Source: an uncultured Craurococcus sp. (GTDB taxonomy: Bacteria > Pseudomonadota > Alphaproteobacteria > Acetobacterales > Acetobacteraceae). From it: 64,000 nucleotides of DNA. The first letter of the stretch is position 1, and each line of letters starts with the position of its first letter. Under the pieces are notes generated by a model that was given only the letters and a program-made list of their open reading frames with translations, did not search any database and was not told the origin of the DNA. Positions 8,028-16,153 of the stretch are shown piece after piece. Position numbers and translations under genes: made by a program. The stretch lies in the NCBI GenBank assembly GCA_902805545.1, contig CADCTD010000001.1, positions 1 through 64,000 of the forward strand, in the 5' to 3' direction.

Positions 8028-9353
8028 ATGCGCCTCGTCGCCGCACTCCTCGTCGCCATGAGCCTCGCGATGCCTGCCGTGGCGCAGGGCATATCGACCG
8101 GCTGGGCGACCAGCTGGGCCGCCTCGGTCCAGGGGCCCTATCCCGCCGGCAACCCCTCCGCGCAGCCCGACCAGCGCTTCGCCTTCCCCGACCCGGCGCG
8201 CGGCGCAAGCGACCAGACCCTTCGCCTCGTCCTCCGTCCGAGCCTCTGGGGAAGGGAGGTGCGCCTTCGCTTCTCGAACGCCTTCGGCACCCGCCCGCTG
8301 ACGCTGGACGGCATCCATATCGGCCTGCACCTCGGCGGCGCCGCCCTCGCGCCCGGCAGCAACCAGCCGGTCCGCTTCGGCGGGCGCGACCGGCTCACCC
8401 TGCCCCCCGGCGAGAGCGCCTGGAGCGACCCCGTCACCCTCGCCTTCGTCCCCGAAGCCGGGCCTGGGACCATGCAGGGCCGGAAGCTCGCCGTCAGCCT
8501 GCATGTCGCCGGCGAGAGCGGGCCGATGACCTGGCACGCGAAGGCCCTTCAGACCTCCTACGCCACCCCGCCCGGCGCCGGCTCGCTCGGCCATGAGGAA
8601 GGCGAGGGGGCCTTCCCCTTCAGCACGACGAGCTGGTTCTTCCTCGACGCACTCGATGTCCGCGCGCCTGCCGGCACGCCCGTCGTGCTCTGCTTCGGCG
8701 ACAGCATCACCGACGGCACTGCCAGCACCCTCAATGGCGACGACCGCTGGCCGGACGTGCTCGGCCGCCGCCTCCTCGCCCGCTTCGGCAACCGCGTCGC
8801 GGTGGTGAATGCCGGAATCGGTGGCAACCAGGTTGCCGGCCCGACCGAGTACTCGCCGCAGAAACCCTTCCGCGGCGGCCCCGCCGCGGTCCAGCGGCTG
8901 GAGCGAGACGTGCTCTCCCTCTCCGGCGTCAACACGGTGATCTGGCTCGAGGGCATCAACGACTTCAGCCGCAACGGCAATGCGAGCGTCGAGACGGTGC
9001 AGGCCGCGATGCGCGACACCGTCGCCCGGCTCCGCGCCGGCCTGCCCGGCGTGCGGGTGATCGGCGCGACGCTCACCTCCGCCCTGAGCACCGAGGGCCA
9101 GCCCCACGGCTTCCGCGAGCAGGACGAGAAGCGGCGCGCCCTCAACGACTTCATCCGCCAGGGTGGCCTTTTCGACGCGGTGATCGACTTCGATGCCGCA
9201 ACGCTCGACCCGGCGACCGGCGGCATCCGCCCGGAAATGGTGCCGGACAGCACCACCGGCGGCCCCGGCGACCGCCTCCACCCCAACCGCGCCGGCTACC
9301 TGGCGATGGGCAACAGCATCGACCTCGGCGCGCTGCTGCCCGGCTTCCGCTAG
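8028..9353 (+). CDS. Secreted SGNH/GDSL-type esterase
   Basis: A 441-residue exported hydrolase. A signal peptide (MRLVAALLVAMSLAMPAVAQ) is followed by a beta-rich N-terminal domain (about 25-210) and an SGNH domain. The blocks are visible: nucleophile Ser226 in FGDSITDG, oxyanion Gly in NAGIGGNQ, Asn in WLEGINDFS, and the Asp415/His418 pair in DRLHPNRAGYL. The architecture matches the GDSL lipase/acylhydrolase proteins found in soil bacteria, which de-esterify sugars or lipids. AGGAGG lies 8 bases before the ATG. Its stop shares the tetranucleotide CTAG with the stop of the convergent NUDIX gene. Confidence 0.9.
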   Translation: MRLVAALLVAMSLAMPAVAQGISTGWATSWAASVQGPYPAGNPSAQPDQRFAFPDPARGASDQTLRLVLRPSLWGREVRLRFSNAFGTRPLTLDGIHIGLHLGGAALAPGSNQPVRFGGRDRLTLPPGESAWSDPVTLAFVPEAGPGTMQGRKLAVSLHVAGESGPMTWHAKALQTSYATPPGAGSLGHEEGEGAFPFSTTSWFFLDALDVRAPAGTPVVLCFGDSITDGTASTLNGDDRWPDVLGRRLLARFGNRVAVVNAGIGGNQVAGPTEYSPQKPFRGGPAAVQRLERDVLSLSGVNTVIWLEGINDFSRNGNASVETVQAAMRDTVARLRAGLPGVRVIGATLTSALSTEGQPHGFREQDEKRRALNDFIRQGGLFDAVIDFDAATLDPATGGIRPEMVPDSTTGGPGDRLHPNRAGYLAMGNSIDLGALLPGFR

Positions 9354-9901
9354 ACCATCCGCTTCGCCCGCAGCGGCGCCACCACGGCGAGCGTCGTCGA
9401 ATCGGCGATCTCGCCCTCGCTCAGCATCCGCTCGAACTCGGCGGCCGGGACGCAGCGCGTCACCAGCCCCTGCTCCTCCGCTTCCAGCGCCGCCTCGCCC
9501 CGGCTCAGCCCCTCGGCAAGGAAGACGTGGCAGCCCTGGGTCGAGTAGCCGTAGCCCTGGAAGAAGTGCCCGGCATAGGTCATCCGTGCCGCGGCGAGGC
9601 CCGTTTCCTCCCGCAGCTCGCCCCGCGCCACCTCCGCGGGATCGGCGCCCGGCACCTGCTCCCAGGCTCCCTGCGGCAGCTCCCAGACGCGGCGCCCGAT
9701 CGGGTAGCGGTACTGCTCCACCAGGTGGACCGCACCATCCGCCTCCCGCGCCAGGATGGCGACGAAATCCGCCTTCTCCACGACGCCGTAGATGCCCTCG
9801 GAGCCATCCGGCCGGCGGATGGCATCCTCCCGCACCCGCATCCAGCGATTCTCGTAGACCAGCCTGGTCCCGAGCGTGACGATCTCCGGCTGATCGGCCA
9901 T
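9350..9901 (-). CDS. NUDIX hydrolase
   Basis: A 183-residue NUDIX pyrophosphatase. The NUDIX helix is readable as ARGELREETGLAAARM, preceded by the Gly-containing WELPQGAWEQV. The following FQGYGYSTQGCHVFLA strand resembles ADP-ribose pyrophosphatases. The likely substrate is a nucleoside diphosphate derivative such as ADP-ribose. The ATG at 9901 was chosen because the longer frame overlaps the ferredoxin gene; the two are 5 bases apart and probably cotranscribed. Confidence 0.88.
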   Translation of the reverse strand: MADQPEIVTLGTRLVYENRWMRVREDAIRRPDGSEGIYGVVEKADFVAILAREADGAVHLVEQYRYPIGRRVWELPQGAWEQVPGADPAEVARGELREETGLAAARMTYAGHFFQGYGYSTQGCHVFLAEGLSRGEAALEAEEQGLVTRCVPAAEFERMLSEGEIADSTTLAVVAPLRAKRMV

Positions 9902-9906
9902 TGCTT

Positions 9907-10230
9907 TCAGCCCTGCCGCTCGGGGATGCGGACCACCAGCCCATCGAGCGCCGGCGTCACCGCGATCTGGCAGCAGAGCCGCCGTCCCTCCGGCAGGCGA
10001 CCGATCCTGTCCTCGATCATGTCCCGCTCGTCCGGCGAGGCCTCCGGCAGCCGGTCGCGCCAGTTCTCCGCCACCTCCACCATGCAGGTCGCGCAGGCGA
10101 GCTGCCCGCCGCATTCCGCCGGCATCCCCGGCAGGTCATGGCGGATCGCCAGGTGCATCACCGTCGGCGCATCATCCGCCTCCAGGGTCCGCGCGCCCCC
10201 GTCGGGCAGGAGGAAGGTGATTTGCGGCAT
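9907..10230 (-). CDS. [2Fe-2S] ferredoxin, adrenodoxin type
   Basis: A 107-residue electron carrier. The cluster ligands follow the vertebrate/bacterial adrenodoxin pattern: three Cys in CGGQLACATC and the fourth in RRLCCQIAV. The EDRIGRLPEGRRLCCQI segment is also typical. Partners in other bacteria are cytochrome P450s or Fe-S assembly; none is in this window. The ATG at 10230 gives the normal start MPQITFLLPDGG. It precedes the NUDIX gene and is divergent from an SDR gene with 70 bases between them. Confidence 0.93.
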   Translation of the reverse strand: MPQITFLLPDGGARTLEADDAPTVMHLAIRHDLPGMPAECGGQLACATCMVEVAENWRDRLPEASPDERDMIEDRIGRLPEGRRLCCQIAVTPALDGLVVRIPERQG

Positions 10231-10300
10231 ACGGGGCCCTCCTTGGCGCTCCCCGGCGGAGGGTGCAACCTGCCGACCCAAACCCCGGGGAGGAACCAGC

Positions 10301-11086
10301 ATGGCCTACGCGCCCTTCGACCTCGCAGGCAAGGTGGCGCTCGTCACCGGCGGCAATGGCGGCATCGGCCTCGGCCTGGCGGAAGCCCTGGCGCAGGCCG
10401 GGGCCGACATCGCCATCTGGGGCACCAACGAGGCGAAGAACGAGGCCGCCCGCGCCCGCCTCGCCGCAACCGGCCGCCGCATCCTCGCACTCCGCTGCGA
10501 CGTCGGCGAGGAGGCGGAGGTCGAGGCCGCCTTCGCCGAAACCCTCGCGCAATTCGGCCGGGTCGATGGCTGCTTCGCCAATGCCGGCATCTCAGGCGGC
10601 CGCTCCGGCCCCTTCGTCGAACGCACGAGGGAGCAGTGGGACCGCGTGCTCCGCGTGAACCTCACCGGCGCCTTCCTCACCTTCCGCGCCGCCGTCCGCC
10701 ACATGCGCGCCCGTGCCGATGCGGGCGACAAGGGCGGCGTCCTGGTCGGCACCGCCTCGCTCGCTGCGATCGAGGGCGCTGCCCGCAACGAGCATTACGG
10801 CGCATCGAAGGGCGGCATGGTCTCGATGATCCGCGCGCTCGCGGTGGAGCAGGCCCGCCACGGCATCCGCGCCCATGCCATCCTCCCCGGCTGGATCGAG
10901 ACGGAGATGACCGCCCGCTCCGTCGCCGACCCGAAATTCGCCGGCAACGTCCTGCCTCGCGTGCCGATGCGCCGCTGGGGCACGGGCGAGGATTTCGGCG
11001 GCATCGCCGTCTACCTGATGAGCGCCGCGAGCGCCTTCCACACCGGCGACAGCTTCGTCATCGACGGCGGCTACTCGCTTTTCTAG
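10301..11086 (+). CDS. Short-chain dehydrogenase/reductase
   Basis: A 261-residue classical SDR. It has the nucleotide-binding TGGNGGIGLG, the FANAGISGGRS segment in place of NNAG, and the catalytic Tyr-x3-Lys in HYGASKGGMVS. The tail (FHTGDSFVIDGGYSLF) is the usual SDR end. GGGGAGG precedes the ATG at 10301. It opens a three-gene plus-strand run with a cyclase-type hydrolase and an N-carbamoyl hydrolase, so it may oxidise or reduce a pathway intermediate. Confidence 0.92.
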   Translation: MAYAPFDLAGKVALVTGGNGGIGLGLAEALAQAGADIAIWGTNEAKNEAARARLAATGRRILALRCDVGEEAEVEAAFAETLAQFGRVDGCFANAGISGGRSGPFVERTREQWDRVLRVNLTGAFLTFRAAVRHMRARADAGDKGGVLVGTASLAAIEGAARNEHYGASKGGMVSMIRALAVEQARHGIRAHAILPGWIETEMTARSVADPKFAGNVLPRVPMRRWGTGEDFGGIAVYLMSAASAFHTGDSFVIDGGYSLF

Positions 11087-11097
11087 GGAGCACCAGC

Positions 11098-11886
11098 ATG
11101 GCCCGCCGCTTCATCGACATCTCCGTGCCCCTCAAGGCGGGCATCCGCTCGGACCCGCCGGAGATGCTGCCGAAGATCGAGTATGTCGACCACCACATGT
11201 CCGCGCCGCGCATGGCGGCGTATATGGGCGTCCCCGTTTCCGCCCTGCCGAACGGCGAGTACGCCGCCGTCGAGCGGGTCGAGATCAGCACCCATAACGG
11301 CACGCATCTCGACGCGCCCTACCACTACTTCTCCCGGATGAACGAACGCTTGGTGCCCGGCGGCGAGCCCTCCTGGCGCATTGACGAGGTGCCGCTGGAG
11401 TGGTGCCACAACCCCGGCGTGAAGCTCGACTTCCGCCACATGGAGGACGGCTATGTCGTCCAGCCCGATGATGTCGAGGCGGAGCTGAAGCGCATCGGCC
11501 ATGAACTCAGGCCGCTCGAGATCGTCGTCGTCAACACCGCCGCCGGCACCCGCTACGGCGAGGAGGACTACATCGACCGCGGCTGCGGCATGGGCCGTGC
11601 GGCAACGCTCTGGCTGCTGGAGCGCGGCATCCGCCTGGTCGGCACCGATGCCTGGTCCTGGGACGCCCCGTTCAGCCACACGCGGCGGAAGATCGCCGAG
11701 GGCGGCGACCCCTCGCTGATCTGGGAGGGGCACCGCGCCGGCCGCGAGATCGGGTACTCGCATCTCGAGAAGCTGCACAATCTCGAAGCCCTGCCGGCGG
11801 ACGGCTTCCAGGTCGTCTGCTTTCCGGTGAAGGTGCATCGCGGCTCCGCCGGCTGGACGCGGGCCGTCGCCATCATCGAGGAGTAA
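11098..11886 (+). CDS. Cyclase-family hydrolase (kynurenine formamidase fold)
   Basis: A 262-residue metal-dependent hydrolase of the cyclase family. The signature HNGTHLDAPYHYFSR carries the metal-binding His/Asp/His pattern (HxGTHxDxPxH). A later EEDYIDRGCGMGRAATLWLL region is also family-like. Members open cyclic imides or hydrolyse N-formyl amides (for example bacterial kynurenine formamidase, isatin hydrolase). No tryptophan pathway genes are near. The gene starts 11 bases after the SDR, and its neighbours suggest ring or amide hydrolysis of a nitrogen compound. Confidence 0.88.
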   Translation: MARRFIDISVPLKAGIRSDPPEMLPKIEYVDHHMSAPRMAAYMGVPVSALPNGEYAAVERVEISTHNGTHLDAPYHYFSRMNERLVPGGEPSWRIDEVPLEWCHNPGVKLDFRHMEDGYVVQPDDVEAELKRIGHELRPLEIVVVNTAAGTRYGEEDYIDRGCGMGRAATLWLLERGIRLVGTDAWSWDAPFSHTRRKIAEGGDPSLIWEGHRAGREIGYSHLEKLHNLEALPADGFQVVCFPVKVHRGSAGWTRAVAIIEE

Positions 11887-11952
11887 CGGCGGGCCCCCGT
11901 TGCGCCGCCGCCGCTTCGGCGCAAGCATGCTGCGCCGCAACCGGGGGCCACC

Positions 11953-13155
11953 ATGCCGCAGATCGACGCCGACCGCTTCCTCCGCGACCTCAACGAGCTC
12001 CGCCGGATCGGCGCGTACCGGACCGGCGTTCACCGCCCGACCTACTCGCCGCAGGACATGGAAAGCCGCAGCTGGCTGATGGAGCGCATGGCCGAGATCG
12101 GGCTTGAGCCGAGCATCGACGGCATCGGCAATGTCTATGGCCGGCATCGCGGCCCTGGCCCCCATCTCCTCGCGGGCAGCCATATCGAGAGCCAGAACCA
12201 GGCCGGCTGGCTCGACGGCGCGCTCGGCGTGATGGCCGCGCTCGCCCTGGCCCGCGCCGGCCTCCCCGTCGACGTCGCCGCCTTCGCCGACGAGGAGGGG
12301 CATTTCGAGGGCGGCTTCCTCGGCAGCAAGTCCATCATCGGCCTGCTGCCGGAGGAGGAGATCGACCGCAGCCGCAGCCGCAACGACGGCACGCCGCTCC
12401 GCGAGGCGCTTGCCGCCGCCGGCCTCGCTGGCAAGCCGCGGATGCAGCTGGAGCCCGGCCGCCACAAGGGCTTCTTCGAGATGCATATCGAGCAGGGCAC
12501 GCAGCTGGAGCGCGCCGGCCTCCGCGCCGGCGTCGTCACCGGCATCGTCGCCATCTGGCAGTGGCGCATCACCGTCGAGGGCATGCAGGACCATGCCGGC
12601 GGCACCACCATGGCCCAGCGCCGCGACGCCGGCCTCACCGCCGTCCGCCTGCTGGCCATGCTCGACCAGGAGATGCCCAAGGCCTGCGGCGACCGCAGCA
12701 CCTGGACCACCGGCCGCATCGCCGTCGAGCCCGGTGCGCCAAGCATCATCCCCGGCCGTGCCGACATCCTCTTCCAGTTCCGCGACATCGACGTCGCCAC
12801 GCTGGAGCGGATGGAAGCCTGCCTCCGCGCCAGCGTGCAGGAGAGCAACCGCCGCGAGCGCTGCACCGTGACGCTGACGAATGTCAGCAAGTCGCTCCCC
12901 GCCCCCTGCAACACGGCCATGATGGCCGCGCTCGACGCCGCCGCCGAGCGTCACGCCCCCGGCCTCTGGCAACGCATGCCGAGCGGCGCCGGCCACGACG
13001 CGCAGTACATCGCCCGCGTCATGCCCGTCTCGATGCTGTTCACCCCCTCCATCGGCGGCATCAGCCACCATTGGGCGGAGGACACCAGGGAGGAGGACCT
13101 GGCCCTCTGCTGCCAGATCCTTGCCGACGCCGCCGAAACCTACCTCAGGGGCTAG
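11953..13155 (+). CDS. N-carbamoyl amino-acid hydrolase/allantoate amidohydrolase family
   Basis: A 400-residue M20/M28-type binuclear metal amidohydrolase. It shows GSHIESQNQAGWLDGALGVM, ADEEGHFEGGFLGSKSIIG, FEMHIEQGTQLE, DHAGGTTMAQRRDA, and near the end the GHDAQYIARVMP and GGISHHWAE blocks. All match the hydantoinase/carbamoylase family, which removes a carbamoyl or ureido group, releasing ammonia and CO2. The first motif has GSHIES where GSHxDT is usual. It ends the plus-strand operon and its stop shares CTAG with the AtzH-like gene. Confidence 0.9.
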   Translation: MPQIDADRFLRDLNELRRIGAYRTGVHRPTYSPQDMESRSWLMERMAEIGLEPSIDGIGNVYGRHRGPGPHLLAGSHIESQNQAGWLDGALGVMAALALARAGLPVDVAAFADEEGHFEGGFLGSKSIIGLLPEEEIDRSRSRNDGTPLREALAAAGLAGKPRMQLEPGRHKGFFEMHIEQGTQLERAGLRAGVVTGIVAIWQWRITVEGMQDHAGGTTMAQRRDAGLTAVRLLAMLDQEMPKACGDRSTWTTGRIAVEPGAPSIIPGRADILFQFRDIDVATLERMEACLRASVQESNRRERCTVTLTNVSKSLPAPCNTAMMAALDAAAERHAPGLWQRMPSGAGHDAQYIARVMPVSMLFTPSIGGISHHWAEDTREEDLALCCQILADAAETYLRG

Positions 13156-13523
13156 CCCATCAGCGACACATGCGCGGCGACGATCCGCCAGCCCTCGTCG
13201 GGGAAGCGCACCCATGTCTGGCTTTGCCGCCCGCGCTTCCCCGCTCGCATGAATTCCGTGTTGGCCACGGCGAAGTCGTGGCCGAAGGTGGTGATGACGG
13301 TGTTCTCCAGCTCCCGCGCCAGCCCGGCCGGCGAGCGAGCGCTGCGGAAGGCCGCGATCGCCTCCCAACCATAGAGGCATTCCGCCGGCCCGTAGCGCAG
13401 GGTCCGCGCATCCCGCCGGAACAGCGCCTGCAGCACCGGCACGTCGTTCGTGACGAGCGCCCGCTCATATTCGGCGAAGGCCGCCTGCATCTCGGCGAGC
13501 ACCTCCGGCAGGTCGACCTCCAT
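13152..13523 (-). CDS. AtzH-like protein (DUF3225, NTF2 fold)
   Basis: A 123-residue protein matching the AtzH/DUF3225 family. It shows ALVTNDVPVLQALFRRDART, then RYGPAECLYGWEAIAAFRSA and a closing SQTWVRFPDEGWRIVAAHVS, the pattern of a SnoaL/NTF2-like cone fold. AtzH is known from cyanuric acid degradation in Pseudomonas sp. ADP, acting between ring opening and allophanate. Here it is the last gene of the ABC-transporter operon and its ATG overlaps the allophanate hydrolase stop by one base (TGATG). The start at 13523 is preferred over an upstream in-frame start because of this coupling. Confidence 0.85.
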   Translation of the reverse strand: MEVDLPEVLAEMQAAFAEYERALVTNDVPVLQALFRRDARTLRYGPAECLYGWEAIAAFRSARSPAGLARELENTVITTFGHDFAVANTEFMRAGKRGRQSQTWVRFPDEGWRIVAAHVSLMG

Positions 13524-15301
13524 CACGCACCCTCCTTCGCCGCCAGATAGGCCCGCCACCCGCCCGTCGCCGAGATGTCCGGCATCCCCACGGCGCCTGC
13601 CGCCTCGCAGAGGAAGCCGAGCGGCCGCGATCCATCCGCCATTTCCACCCGCCCGAAGCCGAGCGGCGGCGGGATCTCGGCCAGGAACGGTCCGGCCGCT
13701 GCCGCCGGCACGGCCCAGACCTCGCCCGCCACCGCGACGCCACCCTCGCCGACCCGCACCATTCCCGGCCGGCCGCCCAGGTCGTGCAGCCGATAGACCG
13801 GCGCTGTCCGCGCCTCGCGGAGGAACCGCCCGCCATGCCGCAGGATCTGCGGATTGAGCGGCAGCCCCGCCATATGCGCCCCGATCGCCAGCAGCGGCAA
13901 CTCCGTGGCGGCGAGGGCAGGGGGCTCGGGCGCCTCCGGCACCGCCCCGCCGAGCGTCCCGAGGCCGAGGCCCGCCCCGGCATGCATCACCGCGCCCAGC
14001 CCCGCCAGCCGCGCCTCGCTGAAGGCCGGCCCCACCATCGTCACGCCGAAGGGCCGCCCATCGCCGCGGAACCCGGCCGGGACCGCGAGTGCGGCCAGGT
14101 CGCAGATATTGGCGAAGTTCGTGTAGGTTCCGAGCCGGCTGTTCGCTGCCACCGGCTCGGCGGCGAGATCGGCGAGGCTCGGCACCCCCGGCGCCGTCGG
14201 CAGCACCAGCGCGTCGACGCCTTCGAAGAGCAGCCGCGCCAGCCGCCGCGCCTCGGCCGCGGCATGGAAATCCTCCCAGGCATCGAGGGTGAGCTTGCCG
14301 AAGCCCGCCTCCAGGATGCCCCGCGTCACCGGATGCACGCTGCCCGGCCGCGCGGCGAGAAAGTCCCGCAGCGCCGCCGTCCGCTCTGCCACCCAGGCCC
14401 CGTCATAGAGCCGCCGCGCGACCTCCAGGAAGGGCGCGACATCCACCCGTCGCACCGGCCCGAGCCGCGCCAGCGCCGCCTCGTAGAGCGCCGCATCATC
14501 TGCCGTGTCGAAAACCAGCTGCTCCGCGAGCGGCGCGGCAACGCGCCAAGCCGGCTGCACTGCCGGTGCAGCCCGCCAGGCCGGAGGCGCCGGCCGCGCG
14601 TACCGATCCCCCTCCGCGGCCCCGGCGATCACCCCGAGCACCGCGCAGGCATCCGCGACGGTCAGCGCGAAGACGGAGACGCAGTCGAGCGACCGGCAGG
14701 CCGGCACGACGCCGATGGTCGGCACCAGCCCGAGGCTCGGCTTCAGCCCGACGATGTTGCAGGCCATGGCCGGCACCCGCCCCGACCCCGCCGTATCCGT
14801 GCCCAGCGAGAAGGCCGCGATCCCCGCCGCCACCGCCGCCGCCGAGCCGGAGGAGGAGCCGCCCGGGATGCAGTCCGGCATCACCGGGTTGCGCGGCGTG
14901 CCATGGGGGCTCCGCGTCCCGTTCAGGCCGGTGGCGAACTGGTCGAGATTGACCTTGCCGAGCAGCACCGCCCCCGCCGCCAGCAGCCGCGCGACCGCCG
15001 GCGCGTCCGCCGCGGGCGCATAGGCATAGTCCGGGCAGGCCGCCGTCGTCGGCAGCCCCGCGCAATCGATATTGTCCTTCACGACGAAAGGCAGGCCGTA
15101 GAGCGGCCGCCCGCGCGGCCCCTCCGCCGCCAGCGCCCCCGCCCGCGCCAGCAGGTCATCTTCCGGCACCCGCGCCAGGAACAGCGCGGGATCGTCCCAG
15201 GCCGCGATCCGGGCGAGCGCCGCCTCCGCGACCGCCGCCGGGCTGCCGCCGTTCGCATAGAACCCGCCGAGCGCCGGAAAGGTGAAGGCCGCCGGCACCA
15301 T
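13523..15301 (-). CDS. atzF: Allophanate hydrolase (AtzF type)
   Basis: A 592-residue protein with an amidase-signature domain (about 1-450) and the separate C-terminal domain typical of AtzF. The Ser-cisSer-Lys triad is visible: Lys in PFVVKDNIDC, Ser in GGSSSGSAAAVAAG, Ser in GTDTAGSGRVPA. The C-terminal part has GAHMAGLPLNPQIL, the GGRF..R...Y.L pattern and a final PDISATGGWRAYL, all AtzF/DUR1,2-like. The reaction is allophanate to ammonia and CO2. No biotin-dependent urea carboxylase is adjacent, so allophanate must come from another step. It overlaps both neighbours by a single base. Confidence 0.9.
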   Translation of the reverse strand: MVPAAFTFPALGGFYANGGSPAAVAEAALARIAAWDDPALFLARVPEDDLLARAGALAAEGPRGRPLYGLPFVVKDNIDCAGLPTTAACPDYAYAPAADAPAVARLLAAGAVLLGKVNLDQFATGLNGTRSPHGTPRNPVMPDCIPGGSSSGSAAAVAAGIAAFSLGTDTAGSGRVPAMACNIVGLKPSLGLVPTIGVVPACRSLDCVSVFALTVADACAVLGVIAGAAEGDRYARPAPPAWRAAPAVQPAWRVAAPLAEQLVFDTADDAALYEAALARLGPVRRVDVAPFLEVARRLYDGAWVAERTAALRDFLAARPGSVHPVTRGILEAGFGKLTLDAWEDFHAAAEARRLARLLFEGVDALVLPTAPGVPSLADLAAEPVAANSRLGTYTNFANICDLAALAVPAGFRGDGRPFGVTMVGPAFSEARLAGLGAVMHAGAGLGLGTLGGAVPEAPEPPALAATELPLLAIGAHMAGLPLNPQILRHGGRFLREARTAPVYRLHDLGGRPGMVRVGEGGVAVAGEVWAVPAAAAGPFLAEIPPPLGFGRVEMADGSRPLGFLCEAAGAVGMPDISATGGWRAYLAAKEGA

Positions 15302-16143
15302 CAGCCGAACCTCAGCAGCTCGTCCGCCGCCCTGAGCAGTTCCCCGTCCGCCGCCTTCAATGCCTCGAGGATGCGGAAGTGATCCGCCCCGCTCACCGGG
15401 ATCAGCGCCCCCGGCGCATGCGCCTCGGCCCTGAGCTCATGGAATTCCCGCGATTGCCGCCGGAGCTCCGGCAGCTCCCCGCTGCCATAGGCGATGGCGA
15501 GCGGCTTCCGCACCACCGGCAGGCGCATCGGCGAGAGCGCGGCGAGCTCCGCCTCGGTGAGCCCGAGCTTCTCGTCGAGGTCGGTATCCCGGATCGGCGC
15601 CAGCTCGAAGATGCCGGAGACGGCGAGGCCTGCCGCCACCAGCGGATGGTCGAGCGCCATCGCCGTCAGATGCCCACCCGCCGACCAGCCGGAGAGCACC
15701 ACTTTCCCCCCGATCCCATGCTCCCTGCCGTGGATGGCCAGCCAGTCCAGCGCCGTCCTGATCTCGCCGACGATCTGCGTCAGCGAGGCCTCCGGCCCCA
15801 GCGTGTAGCCCGGCAGCGCCGCCGACCACCCACGCTCCAGCGCGCCGGCCATGAAGGCGCAGAAATCCTCCCGCCGGTTCCGCTGCCAGTATCCGCCATG
15901 GATGAAGACGAGGCAGGGCGCCGCGGCGTCTCCAGCCGGAAACAGGTCCCAGGCCGTCCGCTCCGTCGCCCCGTAGCGGAGGTCCAGATGCGCTGGCCTC
16001 GCCGTCCGGAAGGGTGCAGCCTCGGCATTCCGCGCCGCGATCAGCGCCGGGCTGTCCGCGACCGCGCCGCTGTTGTCATAGGCCGCGCTGCGCTCGGCCT
16101 TGCTGGCGCCGGCCCAGAAGGGCGGCAGCGGATGATGGGGCAT
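15301..16143 (-). CDS. Alpha/beta hydrolase, arylformamidase-like
   Basis: A 280-residue alpha/beta hydrolase. The oxyanion motif HGGYWQRN and nucleophile elbow LSGWSAGGHL match the arylformamidase/BNA7-like branch; a late SGADHFRILEAL carries the catalytic His. It lies between the ABC transporter ATPase (10 bases upstream) and allophanate hydrolase (TGATG overlap), so it should act early on the imported substrate, perhaps as an amidase or esterase. The ATG at 16143 gives MPHHPLPPFWAGASKAERSA, the normal start of this branch; upstream in-frame codons overlap the ATPase gene. Confidence 0.87.
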   Translation of the reverse strand: MPHHPLPPFWAGASKAERSAAYDNSGAVADSPALIAARNAEAAPFRTARPAHLDLRYGATERTAWDLFPAGDAAAPCLVFIHGGYWQRNRREDFCAFMAGALERGWSAALPGYTLGPEASLTQIVGEIRTALDWLAIHGREHGIGGKVVLSGWSAGGHLTAMALDHPLVAAGLAVSGIFELAPIRDTDLDEKLGLTEAELAALSPMRLPVVRKPLAIAYGSGELPELRRQSREFHELRAEAHAPGALIPVSGADHFRILEALKAADGELLRAADELLRFG

Positions 16144-16153
16144 GGCGAAATCC

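Noticed and set aside
7719-9944. A 741-codon minus-strand open frame
   Set aside because: It runs opposite the SGNH hydrolase gene, which has a signal peptide, all four catalytic blocks and a strong ribosome site.
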